Source: Apostichopus californicus (taxonomy: Eukaryota; Echinodermata; Holothuroidea; Aspidochirotida; Stichopodidae). Taken from it: a stretch of DNA of 64,000 bases. Below are positions 31,994-45,000 of the stretch, piece after piece. The DNA lies in NCBI GenBank assembly GCA_020650975.1, contig JAIPMN010000521.1, positions 55,753 through 119,752 on the forward strand. Reading direction: 5' to 3'. Each line of letters begins with the position of its first letter. Positions within the stretch are counted from its first letter, which is position 1. A model generated the notes under the pieces. The model did no database searches. It worked only from the letters and a program-made list of their open reading frames with translations, and was not told the origin of the DNA. Position numbers and translations under genes: made by a program.

Positions 31994-34330
31994 AAGGTAG
32001 CAACTGGTAGCTGAAGGAGAGGGCAGCAAACCAAGGAGGAGTAGGTGTGGAGTAAGTTGGAACCACATTGTCCAGACACAACATGATATCCCACGACCAG
32101 GACACTTGCACCTGACCTAACGTGACCTTTAGAGTTAACATGCTTGAATTTAAAGTACCATACAGTTACAACAAAGAGAGAATATTAGGCTGCTCAGATG
32201 GTAGCTGTGAGGAGAAAGGGTGGGAGAGAAAATGAGTTTGAAATACCAAATAAGTATGTTTGTTCGGTCCCAGTCGCTGCACAGGACCTCACGGGTAACG
32301 ACAGCTCCTCGGTCTTTGTGATAAGACTAACAGCTTCTTCATGTGGTAATAGTTCAACATTGTGTTAACAGTAGTTCAAGTGATGAGGTGTGATGGAGTT
32401 ATCATACATTAAACAAATCTCTTGAAGGAGGAGGAAACAGTGATGGAATGAAGAAACCAGATCACTTACTAACTATAGACATATAAAAATCATCATAATA
32501 TTAAGTCGAGTCGATGAACTCATTCATAGTGCGAAGATAACCGGTAATATTTGGAAGACCTGTTATATTTGCTACCGGGGACGAATTAGGAAGAAATACA
32601 TAGCCACGGTGACATACAATCAGTATAAAGTTAAAGAAAATAAAAACAAAGAGGACTTTGTTATTTTCCCTGACGGGTATAGTTGTTAGAACCTATACAA
32701 TGTGTTAAAAACAGAAGCTTAGTCGTTACTACTACAAAGTAATGGAAAAGCGATAACGAGAGATAGAAAACTGTCGTAGAGTCGAGTCCTTCTCTTACTA
32801 GCGATGCTCATTGTTACGCATGATCAAATGCAGATTGAGACCTAGGTTGTCGTTAGCTGTTCCATAAATCCCTGGCTGAATTTGTTATCATTGCAAAGAT
32901 CAAGTCAATTCTCAGAATGATATTCACGATGGGGGAGGGTTATGAGAGATTGCTGAATTACGCTAAATTTTAGGCCAGTGTCATCGATCGGCGAAAGATT
33001 GAGAAAAAAAACCAAAAGCCAGATTCATGAGATCATTTTGGCTATAGGTATTAATTGTGTTTGTTACAGACACATTATAAATTATTGATAGAACCTTTAA
33101 GAGAATGGGAGTGATTACAGAGATTATCAGCACTGGTAACTGCGAGAGGAACCCTCGTTCCGGAGGATGGAGAGACCGACCAGAGGGAGGAAGGGAGGGA
33201 GGGAGGGGCTGACTAGGTGAAGGTTAGCATATGCCAAACAAGAAAAACAGAAAAGAAAGAAAAATAGTAGTAATTCCGTCTCTCCTCCTCCTCCTCCTCC
33301 TCTCTCAACCCTCTTGTTGTCTCTATACCTTGTTACTAACGAAGGTTAACATAATTTATTAAACCCTCATCAAAGACAATAATAATCATGTACATTTGTA
33401 ATTTTCTTTTCCTCCTTTATTATTTTTTTTTTAAACTATATTTAAAACAAAATTTAAATGTTCAAAAAATGTAGTAGTGCTAATTTTAAACTTTATATAA
33501 TAAATATATAGCAGGATGTTTATTAAAATTACATCTGAAGGAGCAATACTTTTTGATACAAAATCCCTTACGGTTCTTTCATGGGTGTCATCTCCGAGTA
33601 TCTTCGTCAAGTCGTCTTATATTAACTGATACTATATTGTTATTATTATTATCATTGTTATTATTAATATTATTAATATCATTATTTTTATTAATATGAT
33701 TGTTTATTGTTTTCGTGCCCCCTTTTTGCTGCATTTTTGAGTAGTCGGCTTCAAGTTTGGCAAATGCTTACCTTCACCGGATTTAAATTAAATTAATGTT
33801 TCATTTTGACAGACTCTTATTAGAGAGAGAGCACACATCGTTTATTGGTGAATGTGCTCACAATAGATATTTCTATTTTGCTTATGTTTGCCTTGCTCTG
33901 TCGATAGTAATGTTGTAGGATGATTATAGTAATGTAGGATTCAAGGAAAGTTCTACCTTTGCTTGTCTGGTTATGTCTGCAGTCAAGGAGGAGGGGGGGG
34001 GAGGGAAGGGGCAGGGTGGTGTTACACTATGAGATCGAAAGTTACTACCTTGTACAACTGAAAGCTGCAGTTTCATTTGATGGTTCTAACTAATATGTTG
34101 CTCCGACCAAGCCATGTACACATTCACACATGACTAGATACCAATCAAGCTAAGAGGTCTATGTGCCTACTTTGGTTGCATAAATGGGGTCCTTTTTGTT
34201 TCATTTGCCAACCGTAATGCCTTATTCCATTATTCCTGCTTGGAATTCAGTAACCTTACATAGCAGATCTTTCCATTACACCATTGAGTTCATTAACGAT
34301 AGATTGTTTCAAATCAAGCAGAATAAACTG
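31994..34330 (+). other. Probable KMT2 3' UTR
   Basis: Non-coding AT-rich sequence after the TGA. Possible poly(A) signals AATAAA occur at 32639-32644, 33499-33504 and 34322-34327. The end cannot be chosen without transcripts. It contains a CT-rich run at about 33285-33305 and an (ATT)n-like stretch at 33640-33705. Confidence 0.4.
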
Positions 34331-37300
34331 TTTTAATCATGAAGGAAAAAAGTAATCTGAAGAATGATATTGATCTAATATTTATAATATTTATCGTTTA
34401 TTGCACCAATATCACTGGTAAACAACCACAATAAGCTGTGATACACCCGAGTGACATTCCCTATCATATAACTGACATATCCACCCTCTCCCCCTCCCCC
34501 TATCCCCTGCTCTAACTTTACCCCATCCCTTACACTGTTGATATCACTCCTAGTATTGTTTGGTTTTGCCCTCCTTTATCTGCTTATATTTTTCTCATGT
34601 CAAGTAATGTTTATCTCTGGTATTTTTTTTTATTTGGCTGTTTCATCTGATTTTCTGTGGTTTTTTCTATTTCATTGTTTTTTTTTCGGTTTTTTTTGTT
34701 GCATAGAAAGGACCAAGAGTAGAAGTCAGCATTTAAAACAATGTGAATTTCTATCAGTAATAATAATTTTAATAATAATAATAAAAATAATAAATTAAGT
34801 TCTGTATAGATATTATTTGAGTGCAAAGTAAGATTTTCTGGAACTGACTTCATCCAATTTAGCTGAAATTCTATTCAAGAGAAGGTATATTTTGTCCGGA
34901 TTTTGGGTCACCAGAACATTAGTATTTGTTTATTATTCATTCTCTTTGCTCATATATATATTTTAAGTATAGTAAAAAACCACTTGGAGAGAGTTGTACA
35001 AAGTCCTTCTGTTTGGTTAAAGCAATTTCTGGACATATTTTATTTTTTCTCTATTTTTTTGGGACATGTTTTCCTTTGCCATGTTTCTTATTTTGCTGTG
35101 TTGCAAATTACATTGCCAGATATGTCAATCTTGTGAATCATGTAGAGTATCGCACAGTCCTGCCATTTCAATTTCCCGCAACCACCTCCTCCCCCCTCCT
35201 CCCCCTTAAAGACGAGACAACCTTCTATGCTGCTCTGATATTATTAGTCCAAAACATAACAAAAAAATGATGTCAGGACATTATTATTTGTACTCACTTT
35301 TTCAAAACAGTAAATAAGAGTGTATAAACATCTTCTGATATATATTTCTCTATTAACTCAGAAGAAAAACAGAAGAATAATCAAAATTTATCACCTCTTT
35401 AATTTGTAGATTTCAATGTGCAAATAATTCCCTACTGCAGAAGTCCTTTGTAGATTTTCAAAACGTATTTTGTATGATATTAATCTCCTTTTGACCGTTT
35501 ACTTTGCCTCCCTAGTTTTGCTTATTATTTTATTTTTATTTTTTGGTTTTTCAAGCACTGACTGCCAACAAGCTCAAATTAGTTTCCAAAAAAAGAGAGA
35601 AAAGGTGTACAAAGTTTATCATAATGCTAACCAACTTTGTTTGTACTCAACTGTATTTTTTTTTTTTCCTTTTTTTTGCAGAAATCTCTCTGCATAACAC
35701 ATTCAAGATGAGCAGTTAGTTTATTTCTAATTTATTTCCCTAATGTCTGGATATTGGATGATTTTCCCTCTACAACTTATTTTTTTTTCTTTCTTTCTTT
35801 CTTTCTTAGCCTTACATCTAGATCATGTATATATGTGGATATTCCTAGAGTCAGCATGTGTTGTGTTCTTTGTACCTATTCTGTACATAGTCTTGATAAT
35901 GATGTGGATAAAAACAAAAACAATCATTTAATTAGACATTTTAAGACAAAACAACAAAAAAAACATTACAATATGGTGCTCTGGTAACTCGAGACGAATA
36001 GCAATGAACTTTTTAACATATTCTGAAAAAGAGTGAAGAGAGATAGAGCAACAGAAATGTTTTGAGTTTTTTTTTTCGGGGAAGCAGAGAGGGCTAGAAT
36101 CATGTATGATGAAAATATCAAGAATTATTACTATTAAAAATCATTTTGTCTCTTGTCATTTTTATGTCTGTCGTCTGTTTTGTCGTAGTTACTCTACAAA
36201 GTTTGGGGTCAGGACGCTATTGTGCAAAAATAGCGTAATGCACATGCAAAATGCACATGCAAAAATATGAATATTTAAACAATTGGCTGATTAGTTGTGT
36301 CTAGAAGCAATTTTTGGAAATACTAGTTAATGGAACTTGAATTGCTATGGGATTTCAGTAATCAATAGAAACATTCAACCTGAACAATGCTCATAGCTGG
36401 TTTAAAGAGTGGTACAGTGGGGGCGCCAAAGACATTCCATGCCTAATGATGCCAAAATTCGCATCTGGCTGTGCGAAATAGCCTCCCATTAAAACAGCAA
36501 GCCATATTTAATCCATAGTATTCAGTCTGAAACACTCACAGATAAGATACCTGTCCATAAAGATGACATCAACATGTTATCCAAATTAAACCAAACAGTA
36601 AAGTGCACGATTAAAGACAAACTACAAATTTTGAAGGTAAATGGTTGCATGCTACGTTTTCCAAACATATTCCAGGTCACATCAGATTCGGTGAAGTAAA
36701 CTTGATTATTGTTCGGTAATGAACTTATCTTCTGCTGGAGTAGGTCAAAAGTGGTTAAAAATTAACCTCGCCAGTTGAAATGACAATATCTTCAGCCTTG
36801 ATTCTTAGGGTAGGTCATTATTAAAGTGGCACTGTGTGTTTGAACAAAGAATTACATGGTCTTATTGTCAGTCTTTATGTGTGTCTTATTTTGCAATTAA
36901 TAGCTGGCATTGTTCCTGGTTCGATTGTACCAATTAATGACCCTGTGTACTATTAATACAAGTGAAGATTACCAAACTGAACGATGAAAAAAACATACAA
37001 TTTGGAAAGCTTTTTTGAAAATAACCGCCCTTATTATACACGATAGGCCACGCCTAAAAACACAGTAGCTATGAATATGCAACGCTTACAGGAACCTCGA
37101 TCAGCTGATCACTATACTATAAAAACCTGCTACCGTACTGCCTATAAATTCATTGAATTTGATGGACGATAAAATGGTAAGTTTGTTGAGCCTTACAGAG
37201 CGTTTGAGATTGAATAGTGATTCTTGATCCGTGTGATCGAGCCAGAAAAGAACAACGCAAATTATTTTCCAATTGATTTAACCTCTGATTTATTGAACGT

Positions 37301-38550
37301 CACCATTCAGGTGATTTTAAACTGATGTAGTACTGATGGTGTCTTTACATGGTTCTTTAACTTATATTATACTGTATTATAATTAAAAACAGAGAATTGA
37401 GAAGTTAAGAGAAAGACGACAAAAAGTATCTATGAGATCAAAAGGAGAGTAGGTAAAGTAGATTAAGTCAAGTTAGGAGAATTAATTAAGCAGCACATGA
37501 AAGCTATTTAACTGTCAGTGCTTTCCAACCAAAGACCTTCTTTACCCACCTACCTACCCCCCCTCTTCCCTCTCCCCTTCGATGGCCCCGATCCACTCCC
37601 AAATAATAAGCAAATCTAGGGCCATGTCGCAGATGTGGTAATGGTTACATTCTGAACGATACTTGAGGTACAAAGCGTTACTGAATCAAAGTTAGAAAAG
37701 GGAACATAAATTTGACAATTTGATCATGCTAGATATACGTAAACATATATGCAAATACACATTCTAAAAAGTGGAAAGTCATGGTAAGTGAATGAAGGCC
37801 TGTATATAAAATTGAGCATAATATTTCAGCTGAAAATAAAATAAGCAAAAAAACAGAAATGTGTCCTGAGATGATGATAAAAGTAGGTACACCTTATTTC
37901 AGTGAATACCGTCCAAGGCATTTAATGTCATGGAAGACCTACTACAATAACTCTGTCGCACTCTTAGCCACAAGCCAAAAGTGACAATATCATATTTAAC
38001 TTGATAACATTTGTTCAGGAACTTGTCAAAGAAAACACAAATCAGATGTGAGAAAGGAAAGCTTAAAAGTAATACTTTCATGTTATCGTAGAGAAACTGA
38101 CTACTTGAGTTGTCTTAAATATTAATGTCAGCTGCAGAATAAAGATTGATAATCGGTCCAACAAAAGAGGATAATATTGATAGTTTATAAGAAAGAACTT
38201 TTAATCAGTACCAACTTAGTCAGTGGACAATGTCTTTAGCAATCAGCTCAACCATAGGAATGTTTTCGAACAAAATAAACTCTTTTTAGTTAATTGTATT
38301 AAACTGTTGTCCATTATTCACATATGTATTTATCTTAGTTATCTTATAACCATCCATGTGTGTTTGTCCTGAAATATAGCACCAGAATAACAGATAACTA
38401 GGAATGTACAAACATCACTAAGCTCCTTGCAGAGGAACAATCATGAATACCTCTAGGGGGAGGGGGCTTTATCTCCACAGAATAACTTCAACATGTGCTC
38501 CCTGCCCCCACCCCACCTCCCCCACTGGCAGACAGAGTATTATGAAAGAT
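34331..38550. other. Spacer between convergent genes, no gene recognised
   Basis: AT-rich with many poly(T) runs (34620-34700, 35640-35680, 35780-35810) and short homopolymers. No ORF shows family resemblance. It may include distal 3' UTR of either gene. One promoter-like cluster is noted separately at 37118-37182. Confidence 0.6.
37118..37182 (+). promoter_or_regulatory. Possible TATA-type promoter with tiny first exon
   Basis: TATAAAAA at 37118-37125 is preceded by the 12-base palindrome GATCAGCTGATC. ATG at 37162 opens MDDKM, followed directly by a consensus donor gtaagt at 37177. The layout looks like a short first coding exon, but no in-phase downstream exon was found, so this may be chance. 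Confidence 0.12.
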
Positions 38551-38551
38551 C

Positions 38552-38557
38552 TTTAAT
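38552..38557 (-). terminator. Candidate poly(A) signal of the SV2-like gene
   Basis: ATTAAA on the minus strand about 330 bases after the stop codon. There is no transcript evidence, and another ATTAAA lies at 38200-38205. Confidence 0.25.
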
Positions 38558-38886
38558 TGTGGGCAGTACATAAATATGTAACATGCGTATGGTGTACACC
38601 CTAAACAGTCAAAAGCTCTTTTTGATTGTTTCAAAAGTTGCGGCAAAGTATAGCACCAGTTTGTATATACCCACCCTCCATTTTACCCAAGTTTTTTCAA
38701 AAGGAAGAGCATAACCCCCCCCCCTTCTAACCCTTTAAACAACCCCTTGGACAACTTAACATCTTAACATGAAGGAATTTGTTGAATGCACCGATTAATA
38801 CTGAGGTCTTGACCATATTGCACTTATGTATTGTATCAGTCATCTTCTCGTAGGACTGTTGTTGGGAGTTTACACCAACCTCCTCT

Positions 38887-39070
38887 TCACTGTAGGGAGA
38901 CCTTGGTGGTGTTTGGTAGTGTGAATGTTGTCAATCCAGCAATGGTAAGAAGCAGGGCTACGGTGAGGAGAGGAACAGAGCAATGAACGTGGATGAGCAC
39001 CCCAAACAGGAGATTACCAGCGATTGCACCGATTCTGTTCAACACAGACTGGACTCCTAGAGCTGTGGAT
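38887..39070 (-). CDS. SV2-like exon 10: last two helices, stop
   Basis: Starts by completing an Arg/Ser junction (HLR|STALGVQSVLNRIGAIAG), matching R-TA-G---A--R of the family. Helix 12 follows (SVPLLTVALLLTIAGLTTF), then a short tail LPNTTKVSLQ and TGA at 38889-38887. The family L-PET-G motif is reduced to LPNTTK. Confidence 0.9.
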
Positions 39071-42000
39071 CTGAAGATTAGGGGAAACAGCTATTGGAAT
39101 GAATTTAGATGCCAAGTTTACCACACATTTATGAATGAGAGTTGCTATAATATCTTTACATACTGCATGCAAATAGAGTTAAACTTGACTTTCGTAGCCA
39201 GCTTTCTTTCATTGTCACACATTTTGGTTAAATTATTTATGGGTTGTGTTTTTCTTTGGGGGTGGGGGAGGGGGTGGGGGAGGGGATGGATGGATGGATG
39301 GATGGATGGACAGGGTGAGAATTCTGTTGCTTGGATGATTTCAAAACTTCCTAGGAATTGATTAAATGAAAAGCTGCCAAATATCAAAAACATGCAAGAA
39401 TTAAAGCAAAGTATTTATGAGAGACCTACCATCACCTTCCAGTGTCAGCTGATGGTGAAGTGATTGTGACAGGAGGGGGAAGATGAGATGGAGATAACAG
39501 GAAGAGGAAATTGAGAGGGATATGAGGGGAAGATGAAGGGGAGATAAGGGGGAGATGAGAGGGAGATGAGATGGAGATGAGGGGATATGAGAGGAAATTG
39601 AGAGTAAGATGAGGGGGAGATGAGAGGGAGATGAGAGGGAGACGAGGAGGATATGAGAGGAAATTGAGAGGGATATGAGGAGATGAGGGGGACATGAGAG
39701 GGATATGACAGGGAGACTAGGGGGATATGAGAGGAAATGGAGAGGGATACGAGAGGAAATTGAGAGGGATATGAGGGGGAGATGACGGGTAAATGAGATG
39801 GAGATGAGGGGGATACAAGTAGAGAGATTGCAGAGCTTACCTCAGATGAGTAGGATACAACTCCACTCCCAGGACATTCAAGGTGTTCCATGCTATCACA
39901 GATGCTCCTCCGAAACTGAGAGAAGTCATGAGGACTTGGATGCGGGTACTCACGAACCAGATGAAAAATACGCTGACACCAGACAAAATGAGACTAAATG
40001 CTGAAAATCAGAAGATAGAATCAGGCATGATGCCATTCTTATTAAAAAAGCCACCATCTTTTGCCTAATATGCAGTAACCTTAGAAGTTATAGTAAATAC
40101 TTGATATGAGACTTCAAATACATTATTAAAAAATGTGTTAAACTTCTAGGCAAAATGACAAGATATTTCGTGTATTCCTTGCATTGCACTTATTTCAACT
40201 GGATTCTCACCAGAGATGTAACATCACCAGATCTGAATCAACTTATCAAAAATTGTGAATTGCAACCAAATTTCTGGTAAAAACGAGGTTGTGACTTTAT
40301 TAGTAATTCAACATTATGTTTGCTTTCATTTCTATCACCTATATGCCAGGCCCCCTCCCTCCCCTGCCCTATCTGCACTAAACTCTGTTGTAAGATATTA
40401 ATCAGGTTAACTTTTCAGAAAACTTGACTGCTATATAACTTTTGAAATATACTGATATATAACTCTTGAAGGAAAACAGAAAAATGTCATCAATTCAAAA
40501 TGTTCCAGATCTTTAATCAAAAACAATTTTCCTTAGAAAATAAAGTAGAGTTTATTTGGAAGTGTATAATACAAGTATACATTACTGGAGGTTTCTTGAC
40601 TTGATCATTTTATTTCGATAGAAAAGAGAGAGAATAGGTATATATAATTCCATCAGAATAGGTATTTATATCCATCAGAATAGGTATATATATCCATCAG
40701 AATAGGTATATATCCATCAGAATAGGTATATATATCCATCAGAATAGGTATATATCCATCAGAATAGGTATATATATATCCATCAGAATAGGTATATATC
40801 CATCAGAATAGGTATATATATATATCCATCAGAATAGGTATATATATCCATCAGAATAGGTATATATCCATCAGAATAGGTATATATCCATCAGAATAGG
40901 TATATATCCATCAGAATAGGTATATATATCCATCAGAATAAGTATGTATCCATCAGAATAGGTATATATATCCATCAGAATAGGTATATCCATCAGAATA
41001 GGTATATATATCCATCATATTACCCATCAGAAATCTTCTTCCGAGTCTATCAATAAACAGTATCGTGATGACGTTGCCAGGTAAATTTGAAAGCGCTGTC
41101 AAAAAGGCATCCTTGTACACTGCTACACTGTCGGTTGCCTGGACTGGTACTTTCCCCATACTGCAAGCAGTGCCGTTATTATATTCAACTTCAGCAAAGA
41201 TTTGAGGAAACCACATCCACAATCCATAATAGCTGAAACATTGAAGAAATTGAAATTATAATGATATTTGTAATATATTAGGATAAAGAAGGCAATTTTT
41301 CATATCAACTCTCCTCAGCTGTTATGTTACAAGGTCACTATACTAACAAGATCACGATACCTATTATGACACCTGGTTGTGTCTGCTACTTAGAATCTCT
41401 TGCCACACAGGTAGACGAGCATAAGAGATCATGTCAGCATGTTGTATTATAGACACCTGGTTGAGTCTGCTACTTAGAATCTATAGCCACACAGGTAGAC
41501 GAGCATAAGAGATCATGTCAGCATGTTGTATTATAGACACCTGGTTGAGTCTGCTACTTAGAATCTCTAGCTACACAGGTAGACCAGCAAAAAGATCATG
41601 TCAGCATGTTGTATTATTGAAACCTGGTTGTGTCTGCTTCTTAGAATCTATAGCCACACAGGTAGACGAGCATAAGAGATCATGTCAGCATGTTGTATTA
41701 TAGACACCTGGTTGAGTCTGCTACTTAGAATCTATAGCCACACAGGTAGTCGAGCATAAGAGATCATGTCAGCATGTTGTATTATAGACACCTGGTTGTG
41801 TCTGCTACTTAGAATCTCTAGCCACACAGGTAGACCAGCACAAGAGATCATGTCAGCATGTTGTATTATAGACACCTGGTTGAGTCTGCTACTTAGAATC
41901 TATAGCCACACAGGTAGACCAGCACAAGAGATCATGTCAGCATGTTGTATTATTGAAACCTGGTTGTGTCTGCTACTTAAAATTTCTAGCCGCACAGGTA

Positions 42001-45000
42001 GACCAGCACAAGAGATCATGTCAGCATGTTGTATTATAGACACCTGGTTGTGTCTGCTACTTAGAATCTCTAGCCACACAGGTAGACGAGCACAAGAGAT
42101 CATGTCAGCATGTTGTATTATAGACACCTGGTTGAGTCTGCTACTTAGAATCTATAGCCACACAGGTAGACCAGCACAAGAGATCATGTCAGCATGTTGT
42201 ATTATCTACAGTAAATATGTTCCTTTTATGAAATATTGACACTTTTGCACACTACTGAAACATTTTCACAGCAAACCACTCATATATTGAGAGCGAAAGT
42301 TGTTATTGTCAGTAATGCAATTATATTTGTCTCTCTAGAATAAACAATGTGAATAATACAGGATTTTAGCCAGGAAGCTCCCCTCTTTCTAGCTTGGGAA
42401 CTTAGTCCTACATCGCAGACATTGCCATATGTCACGCATCTAAATATAGCACTATTAAAGTTCAAAGAAGAAGAACTCACACAAAATGGAAACTAACAAC
42501 TAAGTGAATTGTATATTAGAAAAAAAATTCTAAAAACATCAAAAGATTAAATACAGTAATTATATCCCTTTTTGTTTTGTTTCTTTTAATCTCTTACCCA
42601 AATGACAAGCAGAAAACAATAGCCATCAGAGCAATACTGATCCTCAACAGTGGTGTGTCAAAGAGCTGTAGAGTTGTGTTAATCACTTGTACGACCGAGG
42701 ATGTTCTGCTTTCACTTCTTCTCTTGACTTTATTTTGAGTTTTGCTACTAGAAATAAGGTGTTTAATCTGTGTGTAAGAATACAACAAACAATAAAAATC
42801 CTGTTTGCAATTTATACTCAAAATAAAATAAACTAAAACTGTTAGCAAACTGCTTATCCACTAGAGAGCCTGTGTAATAGAATGTGTCTCTTTGTCCCTC
42901 CACTGTTTATCTCCTTTCTCTCCTATTCCCGTTGCTTTCTTCTCTCCATCCCTTGTCTACTAATCCCCTTTCATCTATCTCTTTGTGTTCACCATGCTCA
43001 TTAACCTGTCTGTATTCTGTGCGTGTTTTTGCCCCTTCTTTTACAGACTTTATACTCACATAATCTTATTTCACATCGCAACAGTTAAAAACTCAAGTAT
43101 AAATTCAATGAGTTTGTTATTCTGTGATGATGGTATGATTTATTTCTTCTTGCCCAAATTGGTTAATTATTAGCATGATCAATTTGATGATGAAATAATC
43201 TTTGCCACAATTCTAAATTGTACTAAACACTTTGTTCTTATTATTAATGCTACTACAGGGGATTCAGGATGCTAGAAAATTAATACAGCTGTTCCAAATT
43301 GTTCCTGGATTTAAGACTGATGTCTCATTTTTAAGGAAACCTCATTCCATCCGACTTAATTTTAAACATTGAGTAAGAGCATCATACCATGAAGAACAAA
43401 TTACTCCTTAGAAATATCAATATAACCCTGTTTTTTGTAAAGAAAACTACACAAATTTTATATCAGCACCAATACAGAAACTCTTGATAACATGCTAGAC
43501 TTAATTTATTCAGAAGAACAATATATATTTTTCTCCAATACTTTACCATAGCAACAAGTCTCAAGACATTAACGCTATATAACCTCTTACTCTGTATTCC
43601 TTCAGGTTGCTTGCTTTATTATTTCTTCGGTATAACTTCCTCAGGACAGATAGGGCTTGTTCTTCCTTCCCAACCTGCAACAGGTTGAAGAAATAGATAC
43701 AATTATTTTAACTTCACTGATTTCTTTCATAATAACCAGTACTGACCCCCAAAAGCATTACCAGTACTCCTTACGTGTGAATAATTGGAACAAACTTCTA
43801 CTGAACAATTAACCCTGAATATTTTTTGGCGCAATCGTTTCTTCTTCTTCTTTTTGACCCTTTTTTTTCCCGAAACATTATTAAGGACTGAGACATAATC
43901 GTCTTACCTCCAGAAGAAACTTTGGACTTTCTGGCAAAAACACGAAACTTATGGCTGAACTTGCAGCTGGTAGGACACAAACGGCAATAAAGACACGCCA
44001 ACTCTGGTAGCTGAATTTTTCCTGTTTGTAGCCGATCTGGCTGGGTATAATCCACCAGGCTAGTCCAGCCGTTAGTATATTACCCAGCATCCAACAGGTC
44101 GAGAGGGCGCTTATCATAGCACCACGATGCCGAGTTTGTTGGAATTCACCAAAGTATGAAAACACAACAGGTATGGTGCCACCCACCCTGCAGCAGAAAT
44201 ACAAAATAGAAACTGTCAAATTAAATGTTATCTAGTTGCAGTCTTTTTACCAAAATTACTGCTTTTGTCAAACCATTGCTATATTTCTAGCAGAATGGGA
44301 GGTCTACAGTTGTAAAGGTTGTCAGTGAAACTGTAGAAAGCAGGCAGAAATTTCCCTAGTAACTTACAATTAAAGTGTACCATATAACCTCCATTATGTT
44401 AGACAATTCCAAAGAAACCCTAAGAATCCAAATTTAATGTGTCTTAGTTAGACTATATAGCCAGTTAAGCCATGACTGCACTGCAGTTTAAATAGCATTT
44501 ATATAAATGGTTACAAATCAGGATTCATCTGAAAAACTGCAATCAGTCGATAATCAATTAGAAATTCTTGGACAATCTTCAGGAACTTTCTCTCAACCTG
44601 ATCACATTTGGTAAACGTGAAGGCCTCTCCACTGGCTGCTTACCGGGCTTTTGTGTTAAATCTTAGTGTGTATGTTGTGCTTGTTATAGCTCCCTCTCTG
44701 TTCTCATATTTTGAATCATTTAATGTTAGCAACTACTACTTTATCTTCTACTATCCTTTATCATCGGTGAAACTGCTTTTTACAAGCTTCAGCTTCCATA
44801 AATCTGCCGCACCTATATATTGTATTAGTCTACAGTATAGTATAATAGTGACACAAAGTGGACTGGCACAAAGTGGACTGATAATTTAGCGTTTAAACCC
44901 ATGATGTCTATTAATTCCTGCATCTGTTTGGCATTAGAAGACTCTGACTAATATCATTCACAAGACATCCTGAAAGTTTATTGAGTCCGTTAAGTTTATT

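Noticed and set aside
37901-37980. Possible terminal exon EYRPRHLMSWKTYYNN... for the MDDKM start at 37162
   Set aside because: The MDDKM donor is phase 0 while this segment needs phase 2, and no linking exon was found.
39432-39891. Ser/Pro-rich minus-strand ORFs (87 and 148 codons)
   Set aside because: Translation of the GA-rich minisatellite; the real coding frame nearby is SV2-like exon 9.
41766-42239. 157-codon repeat protein on the + strand
   Set aside because: Product of the 84-bp minisatellite in an intron; no promoter, no splice context, open on both strands only because the unit is divisible by three.
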